Shown piece by piece: positions 16,490-27,300 of a stretch of DNA of 64,000 nucleotides. Numbering within the stretch: the stretch's first letter is position 1; every line of letters begins with the position of its first letter. Below the pieces are notes generated by a model. It was not told where the DNA came from and searched no databases. It saw only the letters and a list, made by a program, of their open reading frames with translations. The stretch is from Ilumatobacter coccineus YM16-304. Lineage in GTDB: Bacteria > Actinomycetota > Acidimicrobiia > Acidimicrobiales > Ilumatobacteraceae. Location of the stretch: assembly GCF_000348785.1 (NCBI RefSeq), contig NC_020520.1, positions 496,001-560,000 on the forward strand, given 5' to 3'. Both the position numbers and the translations under genes were made by a program.

Positions 16490-17415
16490 ACAAGCCAGGT
16501 GGACGTGGAGCGAGCGGTCGAGGTGGCGGTCGGCCGCGCCCCGGCTCGAAGCCGGGCGGATCGAAGCGAGGCGGTTCCAAGTCGGGCGGCCCGAACCGTG
16601 GCCCTCGTGATTCCCGCGGCCCGTCGAGCGGCGGCGGCAACAAGGTGGGCGGACCCAAGTCGTTGGGCGGCCGACAGATCGAAGGCCGCCAGGCGACCCG
16701 CGAACTCCTGATGGGGGAGCGCCGCAAGGTCCACGAGATCTGGATCAGCGCCGAACTCGAAGGCGACAGCGGCGTCGAAGACATCGTGATGATCGCCGGC
16801 GCGCAGCGCGTCCCCGTGGCGTACGTCGCGAAGGCGAAGGTCGAGCGCGAAGCGCGCACCGATGCGCCGCAGGGCGTCATCGCGTTCGCCGCCGACATCC
16901 CGGAAGCGAAACTCGGCGACCTGATGCGCCACGGTCGTGACGGTGCTCCGCCGTTCCTCGTCGCCGTCGACGGCGTGACCGACCCGGGCAACCTCGGAGC
17001 CATCATCCGCAGTTGCGACGGTGCCGGCGTGTCGGGGCTGCTCGTCCCGCGTCACCGCGCCGTGCACGTCACGCCCACGGTGGCCAAGGCGTCGGCTGGA
17101 GCGGTCGAGCACATGCCTATCGCGCTCATCCCCGGTCTCCCGGCCACGCTCAAGCAGCTGAAGGAGCACGGCATCTGGATCGTCGGGCTCGACGACGGTG
17201 CCGATCACGACCTGTTCGAACTCACCGATCTCGCTCGCGAGCCGATCTGTCTCGTGCTCGGTGCCGAGGGTGCCGGACTGTCGCGTCTCGTTCGCGAGCG
17301 CTGCGACTCGATCGTGTCGATTCCGATGCTCGGCGGGGTCAGTTCCCTGAATGTTTCGGCCGCTGCGGCACTTTCGACCTACCAAATCACCCGGGTCCGG
17401 CGTAGCGAGTCGTAA
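16486..17415 (+). CDS. rlmB: RlmB/TrmH-type SpoU rRNA methyltransferase
   Basis: 2'-O-ribose methyltransferase of 309 residues, most likely modifying 23S rRNA G2251. The first 60 residues are a Gly/Arg/Lys/Ser-rich disordered tail (PRPGSKPGGSKRGGSKSGG) that probably binds RNA. A substrate-binding domain (GRQATRELLMGERRKVHEIW) follows. The SPOUT knot carries VDGVTDPGNLGAIIRSCDGA, LVLGAEGAGLSRLVRE and IPMLGGVSSLNVSAA, the three SpoU motifs with the catalytic Arg and cofactor loop. It is the last gene of ispD-ispF-rlmB, a common actinobacterial order. Confidence 0.93.
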   Translation: MNKPGGRGASGRGGGRPRPGSKPGGSKRGGSKSGGPNRGPRDSRGPSSGGGNKVGGPKSLGGRQIEGRQATRELLMGERRKVHEIWISAELEGDSGVEDIVMIAGAQRVPVAYVAKAKVEREARTDAPQGVIAFAADIPEAKLGDLMRHGRDGAPPFLVAVDGVTDPGNLGAIIRSCDGAGVSGLLVPRHRAVHVTPTVAKASAGAVEHMPIALIPGLPATLKQLKEHGIWIVGLDDGADHDLFELTDLAREPICLVLGAEGAGLSRLVRERCDSIVSIPMLGGVSSLNVSAAAALSTYQITRVRRSES

Positions 17416-17416
17416 C

Positions 17417-19249
17417 ATGACGGGCCTTATGGCTGACCAATCCGCCGACGGCCGTGGGGCGTTGACGACCCCGCTCGGACGCCGCACGTTCATCGCCGGA
17501 GCGACGGGTGCCGTTGCTGGCGCTGCACTGCTGCCGCGTACCTCCGCTGCTGCGACCCCCGACTTCAGTTCGTTCCAGGTGGTCACCCCCACACGTCTGG
17601 TCGACACCCGTCCGCAGATGGGCGACTTCGGCTACACCCGCGTCGACAGCAAGGTCATCCGCGTGCAGGTGACGGGGCGTGACATCACCGGGTCTGATGA
17701 TCCGGTGCCCGCCGACGCGTCGGCGGCCGTGTTCACGCTGGTCGGCATCAACCGGTCGGCGGCGGGCAACTACCTCTCGGCATATCCGACGGGCACGGCG
17801 TGGCCCGGCACGGCCAACCTCAACATGAGCGGCAACGGCGACGTGTCGCCGAACCTCGTCACGGTCAAGCTCGGCACCGGCGGTGCCGTCGACGTGCTGT
17901 CGAACCAGAACAGCGACATCGTGCTCGACCTCGTCGGGGTGTACGTGCCGACCGGCGGCGATCCGGTTCGTGCCGGTCGCTACAAGCTGCTGCCCACGCC
18001 GAAGCGTGCGCTCGACACGCGCAACACGTCGAAGCCAGGGGCCGACGCCGTCGTGCGTGTCGACCTGTCGTCGCTGCGCGACCAGGGCATCATCGACGCC
18101 GATGCGCAAGCCGTGTCGGCCAACATCACGGCAACGCAGGCGAACCGTGGGTTCATCGCGGCCTACCCGTTCGGTACCGAGAATCCCGGCACCTCGACGC
18201 TCAACGTCGCGCAGGACGCCACCCGCGGTATCGGCACCATGGTCAAGCTCGGTGTCGAGAACGGTCGACTCGGTTTCAACCTGTATCTGCAGTCGGGCGC
18301 GCACGTCATCGTCGACGTCGCCGGATTCATGACGGGCGAGAGCGCGTCACGTTCCACGACCGGCCAGTTCGTGCCGATCGAGCCGGCTCGCCTGCTCGAC
18401 ACTCGGCGTGGCGACGGTGGCAAGAAGCGACTGTGGCCGAAGTGGACGCGTGCGTTCACGCTTCCGGCTGAGTACGCGTCGCAGGCCAGCGCGATCGCGA
18501 TGAACCTCGCGGTCACCCGCACCATGGGTCGCGGCTACTTCACGCTGCTCGGTGCGCAGATGCGCCGTGAGGAGGTCTCGAACCTCAACGTCACCGGACC
18601 GAATCAGACGCTGTCGAACCATGCGATCACCGCGGTGAGCACGAAGGGCGTCGAGTGCTACTCGTCGGCCGGCGGCGACGTGATCTGCGACGTGGTGGGC
18701 TGGTACAAGGCCACGTCGGCCGGTCCGAGCCAGCCCGACCTCGACTTCCCGCCTGCCGACCCCGATCCGCCGGCCGCGCCGACGCCCTATTACATCAACG
18801 TGCCGCGCCTCAACCTCGGTCGCAACGTGTTGTCGGGCGAGTCGGAGCCGGTCGTCGACACGGGGCACTTCTGGCACTGGACCGGAACCGGCCTCGTCGG
18901 TCAAGGGCACGCCATTGCGACGTTCGCACACCGGACCGAAGCACAGGGGCCGCTGCGTCAGATCCACACGATGGTGCCGGGCGACCAGGTCGCACTGTTC
19001 ACCGGCGACCAGCGCAAGTACACCTACGAGTACTTCGACCGGGTGGTGACCTCGAAGGATCCCGACGAGATCCTCGCGTCCACCCAGTTCCGCAACAACG
19101 AAGAGACGTTGGCGATCGTGGCGTGCACCGTCGGTTTCGACGCGTCGAAGTCGGCGTATCCCGACAAGTGGGCGCCGACCAGCCTCGAATGGCGCATCAT
19201 CGTGCGCCTTCGGTACGTCCGCTGGGAAGACGTCATCCCAACCACCTGA
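17417..19249 (+). CDS. Tat-exported protein: three RLLDTR domains plus sortase-like domain
   Basis: Protein of 610 residues. A twin-Arg signal (GRRTFIAGATGAVAGAALL) ends near AAA. Three beta-rich units of about 130 residues each begin with TPTRLVDTR, PTPKRALDTR and EPARLLDTR (nucleotides about 17588, 17997 and 18381). The C-terminal 150 residues look like a sortase: YYINVPRLNL, His in ATFAHRTEA, Cys in LAIVACTVG, Arg in LEWRIIVRLR. This gives the His-Cys-Arg set of transpeptidases that attach or polymerise surface proteins. The start lies 1 base after the rlmB stop (TAAcATG), so coupling is possible. Substrate is unknown. Confidence 0.75.
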   Translation: MTGLMADQSADGRGALTTPLGRRTFIAGATGAVAGAALLPRTSAAATPDFSSFQVVTPTRLVDTRPQMGDFGYTRVDSKVIRVQVTGRDITGSDDPVPADASAAVFTLVGINRSAAGNYLSAYPTGTAWPGTANLNMSGNGDVSPNLVTVKLGTGGAVDVLSNQNSDIVLDLVGVYVPTGGDPVRAGRYKLLPTPKRALDTRNTSKPGADAVVRVDLSSLRDQGIIDADAQAVSANITATQANRGFIAAYPFGTENPGTSTLNVAQDATRGIGTMVKLGVENGRLGFNLYLQSGAHVIVDVAGFMTGESASRSTTGQFVPIEPARLLDTRRGDGGKKRLWPKWTRAFTLPAEYASQASAIAMNLAVTRTMGRGYFTLLGAQMRREEVSNLNVTGPNQTLSNHAITAVSTKGVECYSSAGGDVICDVVGWYKATSAGPSQPDLDFPPADPDPPAAPTPYYINVPRLNLGRNVLSGESEPVVDTGHFWHWTGTGLVGQGHAIATFAHRTEAQGPLRQIHTMVPGDQVALFTGDQRKYTYEYFDRVVTSKDPDEILASTQFRNNEETLAIVACTVGFDASKSAYPDKWAPTSLEWRIIVRLRYVRWEDVIPTT

Positions 19250-19300
19250 GTTCGGAGCACCTGAGTCGCTTCGCCAGACGCCGCTAACCTTGCCGCTCTC

Positions 19301-19376
19301 GCCGGGTTAGCTCAGTTGGTAGAGCACTTGACTTGTAATCATGTGGTCGCGAGTTCGACTCTCGCACCCGGCTCCA
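19301..19376 (+). tRNA. tRNA-Thr (anticodon TGT)
   Basis: Full cloverleaf of 76 bases with encoded CCA. Acceptor arms GCCGGGT and ACCCGGC pair, the D arm is GCTC...GAGC, the T arm is GCGAG-TTCGACT-CTCGC, and the anticodon loop CTTGTAA carries TGT. The anticodon stem (CTTGA against TCATG) contains one U-U mismatch at the second pair. Confidence 0.95.
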
Positions 19377-19522
19377 ACGATCGATCTTGCATCGCATCGC
19401 AGCCGTCTCCGCGACCAGGCCGTCGTGCCATCGGGGTCGGCTTTGCCGAGGTAGGCCTCGGTGATCTGCCGGCCGGATGCGGGGGTCTAGGTTTCCCGTA
19501 TGCGAACTCGGGGTGGGCGCTC

Positions 19523-19939
19523 GTGAATCTCACACGTTTCGTCGAGGCTCAGAACCTCGACAACATGTACGACCAAGCGCTGGCCGAAGTTCGGAACGGC
19601 AAGAAGGTCACGCATTGGATGTGGTTCGTGTTTCCCCAGCTCGAGGCGCTGGGGCACAGCGCGACGGCCAAGTTCTACGGAATCTCCGGCATCGAGGAGG
19701 CCCGCTCGTACCTGGATCATCCTGTTCTCGGGCCGCGCCTGCGTGAGTGTGCAGGTGCAGCGGCGGCCATCGAAGTCGGACGAATCAACGCAGCATTCGG
19801 CACGATCGACACCATCAAACTCAGGTCGTCGATGACCCTGTTCGAGGCGGCTGACCCAGACGATCACTCGTTTCCGGCCGTGCTCGACCGGCACTTCGAT
19901 GGGATCCGCGACGAGGCCACGCTCGATCTGCTCGGCTGA
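19523..19939 (+). CDS. DUF1810 family protein
   Basis: Small soluble protein of 138 residues. NLTRFVEAQNLDNMYDQALAEV, then KKVTHWMWFVFPQLEALGHS, KFYGISGIEEARSYLDHPVL and RLRECAGA are the hallmark stretches of DUF1810, a widespread bacterial family of unknown function. GTG at 19523 is taken because family homology begins right after it. The first 145 bases after the tRNA hold no other feature. Confidence 0.9.
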   Translation: MNLTRFVEAQNLDNMYDQALAEVRNGKKVTHWMWFVFPQLEALGHSATAKFYGISGIEEARSYLDHPVLGPRLRECAGAAAAIEVGRINAAFGTIDTIKLRSSMTLFEAADPDDHSFPAVLDRHFDGIRDEATLDLLG

Positions 19940-20093
19940 TCCGTTGTTGCGGCGGCAACTTCGATGATCGATTCCCCGTCATGGGCGCAGCTCGCTCGTC
20001 AGCCCTTCTCGTGAAACAGAGACCGGGGTGTCGGGGCCACACACGAGTTCGCGAGCGGTCACCCGTACGCCGACAACGGCGGTAGAGACGTCG

Positions 20094-20360
20094 TCAGGTC
20101 AGTTCGCCGACGGGTCGCAGGAGTTCGGCGGGCACCCACGCTCGCTCCCAGTCGTCGAAGTGGGCCGGCTCGACGTCGCCGGGCAGGAGATGACCGATCC
20201 ACAGTTCGCCGCGATCGTTGCGGACCGGGGTGAGCGCATCGGTGCCGCGGTTCGCGAACGTCACGATGCACCGCCGTCCGTCCGGGAGCTCGTAGATCGT
20301 GCCGACCGACCCCAGTGGGCCGTGGCGAACCGCCGACGGCAACTCCTCACGCTCGACCAC
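20094..20360 (-). CDS. Small hypothetical protein
   Basis: Frame of 88 residues with reasonable protein character: GTIYELPDGRRCIVTFANRG, TPVRNDRGELWIGHLLPGDV, then DDWERAWVPAELLRPV. No family recognised, no signal peptide or membrane helix. It sits 61 bp downstream of the SDR gene on the same strand and may be its operon partner. The 154-bp gap on the other side, towards DUF1810, holds nothing clear. Confidence 0.55.
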   Translation of the reverse strand: MVEREELPSAVRHGPLGSVGTIYELPDGRRCIVTFANRGTDALTPVRNDRGELWIGHLLPGDVEPAHFDDWERAWVPAELLRPVGELT

Positions 20361-20421
20361 GACGGCTGGTTTACCACGACGCGGCGCCGTGCTGCCCGGT
20401 CGGTGGTCGCGCCGAGCGACG

Positions 20422-21195
20422 TCAGGTCGGTTGGCCGCCGGCGACGTCGATGAACTGGCCGGTGATCCAGTTGGCGGCGGGTGACGCGAAGAACGCCGCG
20501 GCGGCAGCGCAGTCGGCGGGTTCGCCGGTGCGTCCGAGCGGAATGAGCTGTTCGAATCGCGCTCGTGCGTCTTCGTCGCTGATGCCCATCGTGTCGCGGA
20601 ACATGTCGGTGACGATCACGCCGGGGGCGATGCAGTTGACCGTGATGCGCTTGGGGGCGAGCTCGACGGCGAGGGTCCGCGTCATCGAGATCATCCCCAT
20701 GTTGGCGGCCGAGTAAACGCCGAAGCCGGGCGACGGCTTGTGCGCCGCGATCGAGATGATGTTGATGATGCGACCACCGTCGTCCATCCGAGCGGCGGCC
20801 TGCTGCGCACCCCACCACTTGGTCTTCATGTTGAGGTGGAGTTGCTCGTCGAACTTCTCGAGCGAGATGTCGGGCAGCGCGTACATCTTGTTGTCGAGCG
20901 TGCCGCCGGCGTTGTTGACCATGATGTCGAGCCGACCGAGTTCGTCGACGACGCGGTCGAGCGCGGCCGGGATCGACTCCCAGTCCATCACGTCGGCCGA
21001 GATGCCGAACGACCGCCGACCGAGTGCGCGGATCTCTTCGGCGACAGCATCGACGTCGGCCTGGCGGCGGGCGACGACGACCACGTCGGCACCGCACTCG
21101 GCGAGCCCGATCGCGATGCCACGCCCGATCCCGCGTCCACCGCCGGTGACGACCGCGACCTGTCCGTCGAGTCTGAACTGCTCTGAAAGTCCCAT
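20422..21195 (-). CDS. Short-chain dehydrogenase/reductase (SDR)
   Basis: Classical SDR of 257 residues. The cofactor site TGGGRGIGRGIAIGLA is near residue 17 and an Arg pair at the end of beta-2 (VVARRQ) hints at NADP(H). NNAG is at about 92-95. The catalytic Ser lies in IINIISIAAHK; the next element reads YSAANMG, so the usual Y-x3-K Lys position is Met. The loop is continuous enough that alignment could shift by a residue, but a catalytic Lys is not obvious. PGVIVTDM and a C-terminal WITGQFIDVAGGQ are standard. AAGGAG precedes the ATG at 21195. Substrate unknown. Confidence 0.88.
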   Translation of the reverse strand: MGLSEQFRLDGQVAVVTGGGRGIGRGIAIGLAECGADVVVVARRQADVDAVAEEIRALGRRSFGISADVMDWESIPAALDRVVDELGRLDIMVNNAGGTLDNKMYALPDISLEKFDEQLHLNMKTKWWGAQQAAARMDDGGRIINIISIAAHKPSPGFGVYSAANMGMISMTRTLAVELAPKRITVNCIAPGVIVTDMFRDTMGISDEDARARFEQLIPLGRTGEPADCAAAAAFFASPAANWITGQFIDVAGGQPT

Positions 21196-21246
21196 GTGAC
21201 GCTCCTTCGACTGCCTCCGTCGTGACCATAACGATCGGTGGCGAAG

Positions 21247-21263
21247 CCCTTCGGGTCGAAGGG
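21247..21263 (-). terminator. Hairpin after the giant secreted protein gene
   Basis: Perfect inverted repeat CCCTTCG-ggt-CGAAGGG lies 67 bp past the stop codon of the giant gene and before the SDR gene on the same strand. No T-tract follows. Confidence 0.4.
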
Positions 21264-21329
21264 AGCTCACGGTGCGCGTCGCGCAGGCGCTCGTCGATGG
21301 CCACCCACGCGGAGGGGGAGCCGACCGCG

Positions 21330-24300
21330 TCAGAATCTGAACGGCAGGGTGATGGTGCCGAATCCGCTCACGTCGATCCGCACGCTGAGGTCGAGCGGCG
21401 ACACGCTGCCGGCGAGGCGAACTCCGAAGATCTTGCTCCAGCCCGACCAACGAAGGTTGGTCTTGACGTGCTTCTCCTGCACCTCTGCGATCACAGCGAT
21501 GCTCCCGTCGACCGTCGGTGCCCCCGCCCCGTTGCCGTGCGCGGTGACGTCGAAGTCGCCGGCCGCATGGCCGCGGAAGCGAATCAGGCCGATGTCGATC
21601 GTGGGGCTGCTGATCTCGATCGACCCGGCGCCCTGGTAGGCGTAGCGACCGTCGTCGTGCAGCGTGCCCGACACCGAGTAGTTCGCCGGGATGCCGAAGG
21701 CGCCGTCGACGACGGCGTTGAACTCGACCTGCGCATCACCGTCGGAGTTCGACCGGAAGTGCAGCGTGACATCGGGTGAGCCGATGAGCTCGCCGGCCGG
21801 CCCACCGAGGCGGGTACGAGCGTCGAACGACATCGAGCCGTCGGCGGCCACCGCCACGGTCACGTCGATGCCACCGATCGAGGGCGCCGAGAATCGAGCG
21901 GTGCCGACCAGGCCGGCGGTGACGGCGCAGGCGGCGTCGGAGCACCCGTCGGCGACGAGGGGTCGCTCGCCGGCCACCCGGGCACGGATCGACTCGGGCG
22001 TCGAGGCGGCGGTGCCGGGCTCGGCGGCTTCGCGATAGAGCACGAACGACCCGTCGGAGAGTTCGAACCCGCCGATCTCGACGTCGGCGTCGCCTGCGAG
22101 CTGGAACAACGTGCCGTACTCGGGTGAACGTTGGAACGCTCCCGACAGTGCGATGTCGCTGAAGCCGGGCACGTCGAAGGTCCCGGTCATGGCGAGTTCG
22201 TCGGTGCCGAGCGGGTCGCGAGTGGCGCTGAACTGCGCGTCGGCGAGCGAGAACCCGGCGAGACGTACCGTGCCGGTTCCGTTCAGTTCGAGCCGACCGC
22301 CGGTGTCGAACTCGCCAGCGAGGGTGACGAAGGCGTCGGTGTTCCCGAGGCCGAGGTGGATCGAACCATCGATCGAGGCGTTGGTGTTCCCGCGGATCGA
22401 CGAGATGTCGATACGGCTCTGCATGTCGAATCCGGCGAGCCCGATCACCGCACCGACGGCGCTGAACCTGAAATCGCCGGGCTCGACGTCGGTGTCTGCG
22501 ACGTCGGAACTGCCCGCCTGCACGCTCGGGGTCGCGCTCGGGTCGAAGCCGTAGGCGATCATGCCGGTGACACGAGCGTCGACCAGCCCGTCGATGCCGA
22601 GGCGGGCGGCGACGTGCAACCCGTCGGGCTCGACCTGGCCGGTGGCCGAACCGAGATCGAGGCCGAGCGCTTCCAGCGACCCGTCGAAGCGAATCTTCGG
22701 GAAGTAGCCGCTCTCCATGTCGACCGTGACGTCACCTGCGAGTGACACGGCTGCGAGGTCGATGTCGACGCTGCCCGTCCCGGTCGCCTCGGTGACGCGC
22801 CCGTTGCGGACACCGAAGTCGAGATCGATGTCGACGGTGTTGCCGAGCAGGTCGATGGCAGTCGTTCCGGTGGCCGACAGCTCGCCGGTCTGCGGCGACG
22901 ACTCGAACTCGACGTCGAGATCATCGAGTCCGAAGCCGCCGAGCGAGGGGCCGGGGAACGAACCGGTGAAGCGGGTGCTCGTCGTGGTGGCGGAGCGAAT
23001 CACTTCGCCCTCGACGCGGGCGGTGGCACCGAAGACCGTCACCTCGCCGCCGAACGCGATCTGTTGCGACGTGGGCGACATGTCGAACTGCACGTCGACG
23101 CCGTCGATGGTGAGCCCACCGAGCCCGATACGGCCGAGTTCGATGTCGGCCGACATCGCCGAGGTCTGTGGCTGGACGCTCACGTTCACGACGGCGGGCA
23201 CCGAGAGCACGTCGCCGTCGAAGCCGACGGTGATGCCAGTCGGGTAGTCGTACACACCGATGGTGCAACCGTCGGGAGCGATGACGAGGCTTGCGTAGTC
23301 GGCTTCGATCACACCGGCGTTCAGCACGTCGATGGCGAGCGAGTCGCCGTCACCGATCTCGAAGGCGAAGCAGCCGTTCGGGCCGCCGAGGCGTGCGGCA
23401 AGCGTCACCGGCGTACCCGGAGCGATGCCGAGCGGATCGGCGATGAACCCGGGAAGGCTCGCGGTTCCGGCGAGTCCGATCACCGGACTCCCGCCACTCC
23501 GGACGTTGATGTCGGTCGACACGGCGAGGCCGGTCACGTCGAGGCCCGACACGCCGAGCACGTCATCCCATCGCTGGCCGGGAGCGAGCGACGCCGACAG
23601 TGCGAGCGTGCCCGTCGTGGGGTTCATCCCGGCCGACAGGATCACGTCGACCTCGGTCGGCGACGATCCGGCGACGCCGGGAAGCCGCAGACGGGCGGCC
23701 GCCGTGAAGTCGGAAGCGACGCGCGTGCCGCGACCGCGGAGGTGCAGGTCGAGTTCGTCGACGGCGATCGAGACGCCGGCGACGTCGACGAGTTCTGCTC
23801 CGCCGAGCGAGGCGACGCGCAGCGCGAGATCGAACTCGCTGGTGGAGAGGTCGATGCTGCCACTCGCATGGACCTGTGTGGCGGGGATGCCGAACAGGTC
23901 GGTGAGCCATGCCGGTGGCGTGGTCGAACCGGCGGCGGTCACCGTGCGAGCCGAGACGCTCACGGCTTCGCCGTCGATCACGAGCGTCCGGTTGCCGGAG
24001 GCGTACAGGACGCTGGCATCGCTGAACGTCGGTGCGCCGGTGAACGGCGTGAGTTCGTCGAAGGTCAGCCGGGCGACCCAGCCGCGCGGTTCGATGTCGA
24101 GCACGAGTCGGCCGGCCGTCCCTGCGATCGACGCGCTCCCGTCGAGGGCAACCGATGTGGCGCCGCTCTCGTCGCGTTCGATCGTGGCGGAGATGTCGGT
24201 GGCCGACACGCCGTCGAACGGCGAGAAGGGGGTGAGCGACGACACGGTCAGGTCGTAGGCACCGGTCGCGAGCTCGATCCGGCCGTCGACCACGCCGCCG

Positions 24301-27300
24301 ATCGCGACGCCGTCGAGGTCGATGCCGAGTCCGGCTCGAACGGCGAACGCGAGCGCACAGGAGGAGCCGTCGACGCATGCTGCCGATGCGGTGAGGTCGA
24401 GGTCGCTGATGGTGACGCCGTCGACGGCGTTCCAGTGATCGGCGCCGAGCGTGACGGTGACGGCCGTGGTGGATCCGCTGCGCTCGATCGACCCGGACGT
24501 GAGCGACGGGTCGATGCTCAGCCCGGTGACGAGCTGCCACGGTCCGGCGGTCGGATCGCCGGCGATGGCGACGCTCCAGTTGTCGGCGCTGGAGATCGAC
24601 ATCGAGACGGCCATGGTCGTGGATCCGGCGAGGTGGACCAGGCCCGATCCGCTGACCGTGCCGTCGCTCCAGGCGAGCACGATGCCACTGAGTTCGACGC
24701 CGTCGGCGATCGCGATCCGGCCGGGGTGTTCGGCGCCGATCTCGACCGAGAGCGGGAGGTCGCCGGCCGCGCGCCCGACGGACCCGGTGAGCGCGATCGG
24801 GCCGGTGCCGAGGTCGACGAGACCGTCGATGCGCGCATCGAGGTCGAGCCGTCCTCCGGTCGTCCAAGACCCGGAGAGGGTCACCGCTGGTGCTCCGTCG
24901 GCGACGACGGGCAGGCCGTTCTCGGTGCCGGTCGACGCCCCCGAGCCGGGCAGTGCCACGGCGTCGATGGCGACCGTGGCGACCCCGTCGTCGGACGTGA
25001 AGTCGAGTCGCGTCGCAGCCGACCAGCCGGCGGGTGCGTCGAGCAGCGCCAATCCCGGAGAGACGAACGATGCGTCGGCAGCGAACGTGTCGTCGCCGAA
25101 GTCGACCGAGAGCCCGTCGCCGACGAGGTCGAAGCGATGATCGCCGAAGACCTCGTCGTCGACACGCAGCGTGCCCGACGTGAGTCGGAAGCTCGACCGG
25201 TCGAACGACCCGGAGGCGTCGGAGACGATGAACGCGTCTCCGATGACGATCTCGGCGCCGGTGAACGTCGCCGTCGTGTCGCCCGTGCAGGCGCGAGCGT
25301 TGAGTGCGACCGATGCGAAACGGATCGTGATGTCGTCACCGAGGCGAGCGGTGCTCCCCGGAGCGCGGGCGGCCGCGACGACGTCGCAGAGACCGGCCGG
25401 TGCGGGCGTGGGCGGCGGTTCGTCGTAGGTGACCACGACGATGTCGGTGGCGGTGAGTTCGTTCGCGCCGCGAACCTCGAATTCGAACACGAGGGTGCCG
25501 CTGCCGGAGTCGGGCACCGTGACGTCGACGGCGCCTCCGTCGACCACGCCGTCGAGCACGGGGGTGCCGGCGGTCTGTGACCAGTGGGACGTGGACGGAG
25601 CGAGGGCGGTGCCGGTGCCGGAGAGCCGAATGGTCGTGCCGGTCAGCACGTCGCTGTCGGAGGCGTCGACACTCACGACGCGTGCCGGTTCGGTGTAGTC
25701 GATGCGTGTCGTCGCGCTGGCGGTCTGACCGTCGGCGGTCTCGATCGTGAGCGCGAACTCGAGCGTGTCGGCGCCGGTGATCGGAGTGGCGACGACGAGG
25801 TCGGCGACCGTCGCGTCGTCGATGTCGACGGCCGGTCCGGCGGTCTGCTGCCAGTCGTAGGTGAACGGTGCGATGCCGCGTGCTCGGGCATCGAGCGTCA
25901 CCGACGTTCCACCGACGACGACGTCGGTCGGGGCGATCACGTCGAGGCCGGCGGGTTGCGCGTAGTCGACCACGACGTCGGCGCTGTCGGTCCGGCCGTC
26001 ACCGGCGGTGACGACCAGTCGGAAGGTGAGCGTGCCGCGTCCGAGCGGCGGGGTGGTGAACGTGAGGACGGGGTCGTCGACCGGTTCGGCCACGACATCG
26101 GACCCGTCGATCTGCGTCCATTGCAGCGTCACGCCGTCGTGACCCGTGCCGGTGCCGGTGATCGTGATCGTCTCGCCGCCGCCGACGCTGAGGTAGCCGC
26201 CGTCGACGTCGGTACCGGCCACCGCTGGCGGGGTGTAGTCGATGTCGACGGATGCCGAGGCGGTCTGGCCGTCGCCGGTCACCAAGTCGACGCGGAACTG
26301 CAGTGTGTCTGCACCGGTCGGGGGTGGGGTGATGTCGAGTCGGGGTCCGGCCACGGTCGACGTGAGCACCTCGGTGCCACCGGTCTGGGTCCAGAGGAAG
26401 GTGTGCGGGGCGGGGCCGACTCCGGAGGCGACGACGGTCGCCGGTTCGCCGCCGACGAGCGGGCCGTCGGGTGCGGTGATGGTGACCGCTGCGGCGACGA
26501 CGACGTCGACGCGGACGATGGCCTCGGAGAACTGTTCGTCGGGTTGCGTGGCGCGGTAGGCGAACGTCAGCGATTCGGTGATGCCGTCGGGGGCGACGAA
26601 GTCGAGTTCGTCGCCGGAGATCGGTCCGTCGATCACCGACGTGCCGCTCAGCTGGGTCCACGTGGTGGTGAGCGCCCCGGTGCCGCTCGCCGAACCGATG
26701 ATCGTCACCCGTTCGCCGCCGATCGCGCCGATGGCGCCGCCGGGAGCGTCGGTGCTCACGGTCGGACCCGATCCGAGTGCGACGGGATCGGAGGCAGCGG
26801 TGAGTTCGGTCGTGGCTCCGTACGCGTTGCTCGCGGTCACGGCGACGACGAGGCGGCGGCCCAGCTCGGCGACGGGTGGCGTGTAGGACGTGCCGCTCGA
26901 CCGGTCGACGCAGTCGGCGAGGTCGGCGGTGCACGAGCGCCACTGGTACGAGAACGCAGGGGTGTCGGCGGTCCAGGTCGTCCAGGTGCCGGGGTCGACC
27001 GAGAGCTGGCGAGTCGCCAGTGGCGTCGACGACAGTGTCGGCGCCGTCGCGAGGCTCGGGGCCCCGTCGACGACCGCGCTGCTCTCGACCGATGCGGCTG
27101 ACTCGGCGACGCCGAGCCCGGTCGCGACGTGCTCGACGATTCTGATTCGGTCGCCGACGATCGCGTCGGTGATCGTGTAGGTCGGCCCGGTGGCCACCGT
27201 GGTGCACCCATCGCCGTCGCAGCGCTGCCAGTCGTAGGTGCGCTCGGTCACGAGGGGGTCGGTCGGCGGTGAGGTCCACGTGCCGGCGACGGCCGACAGG

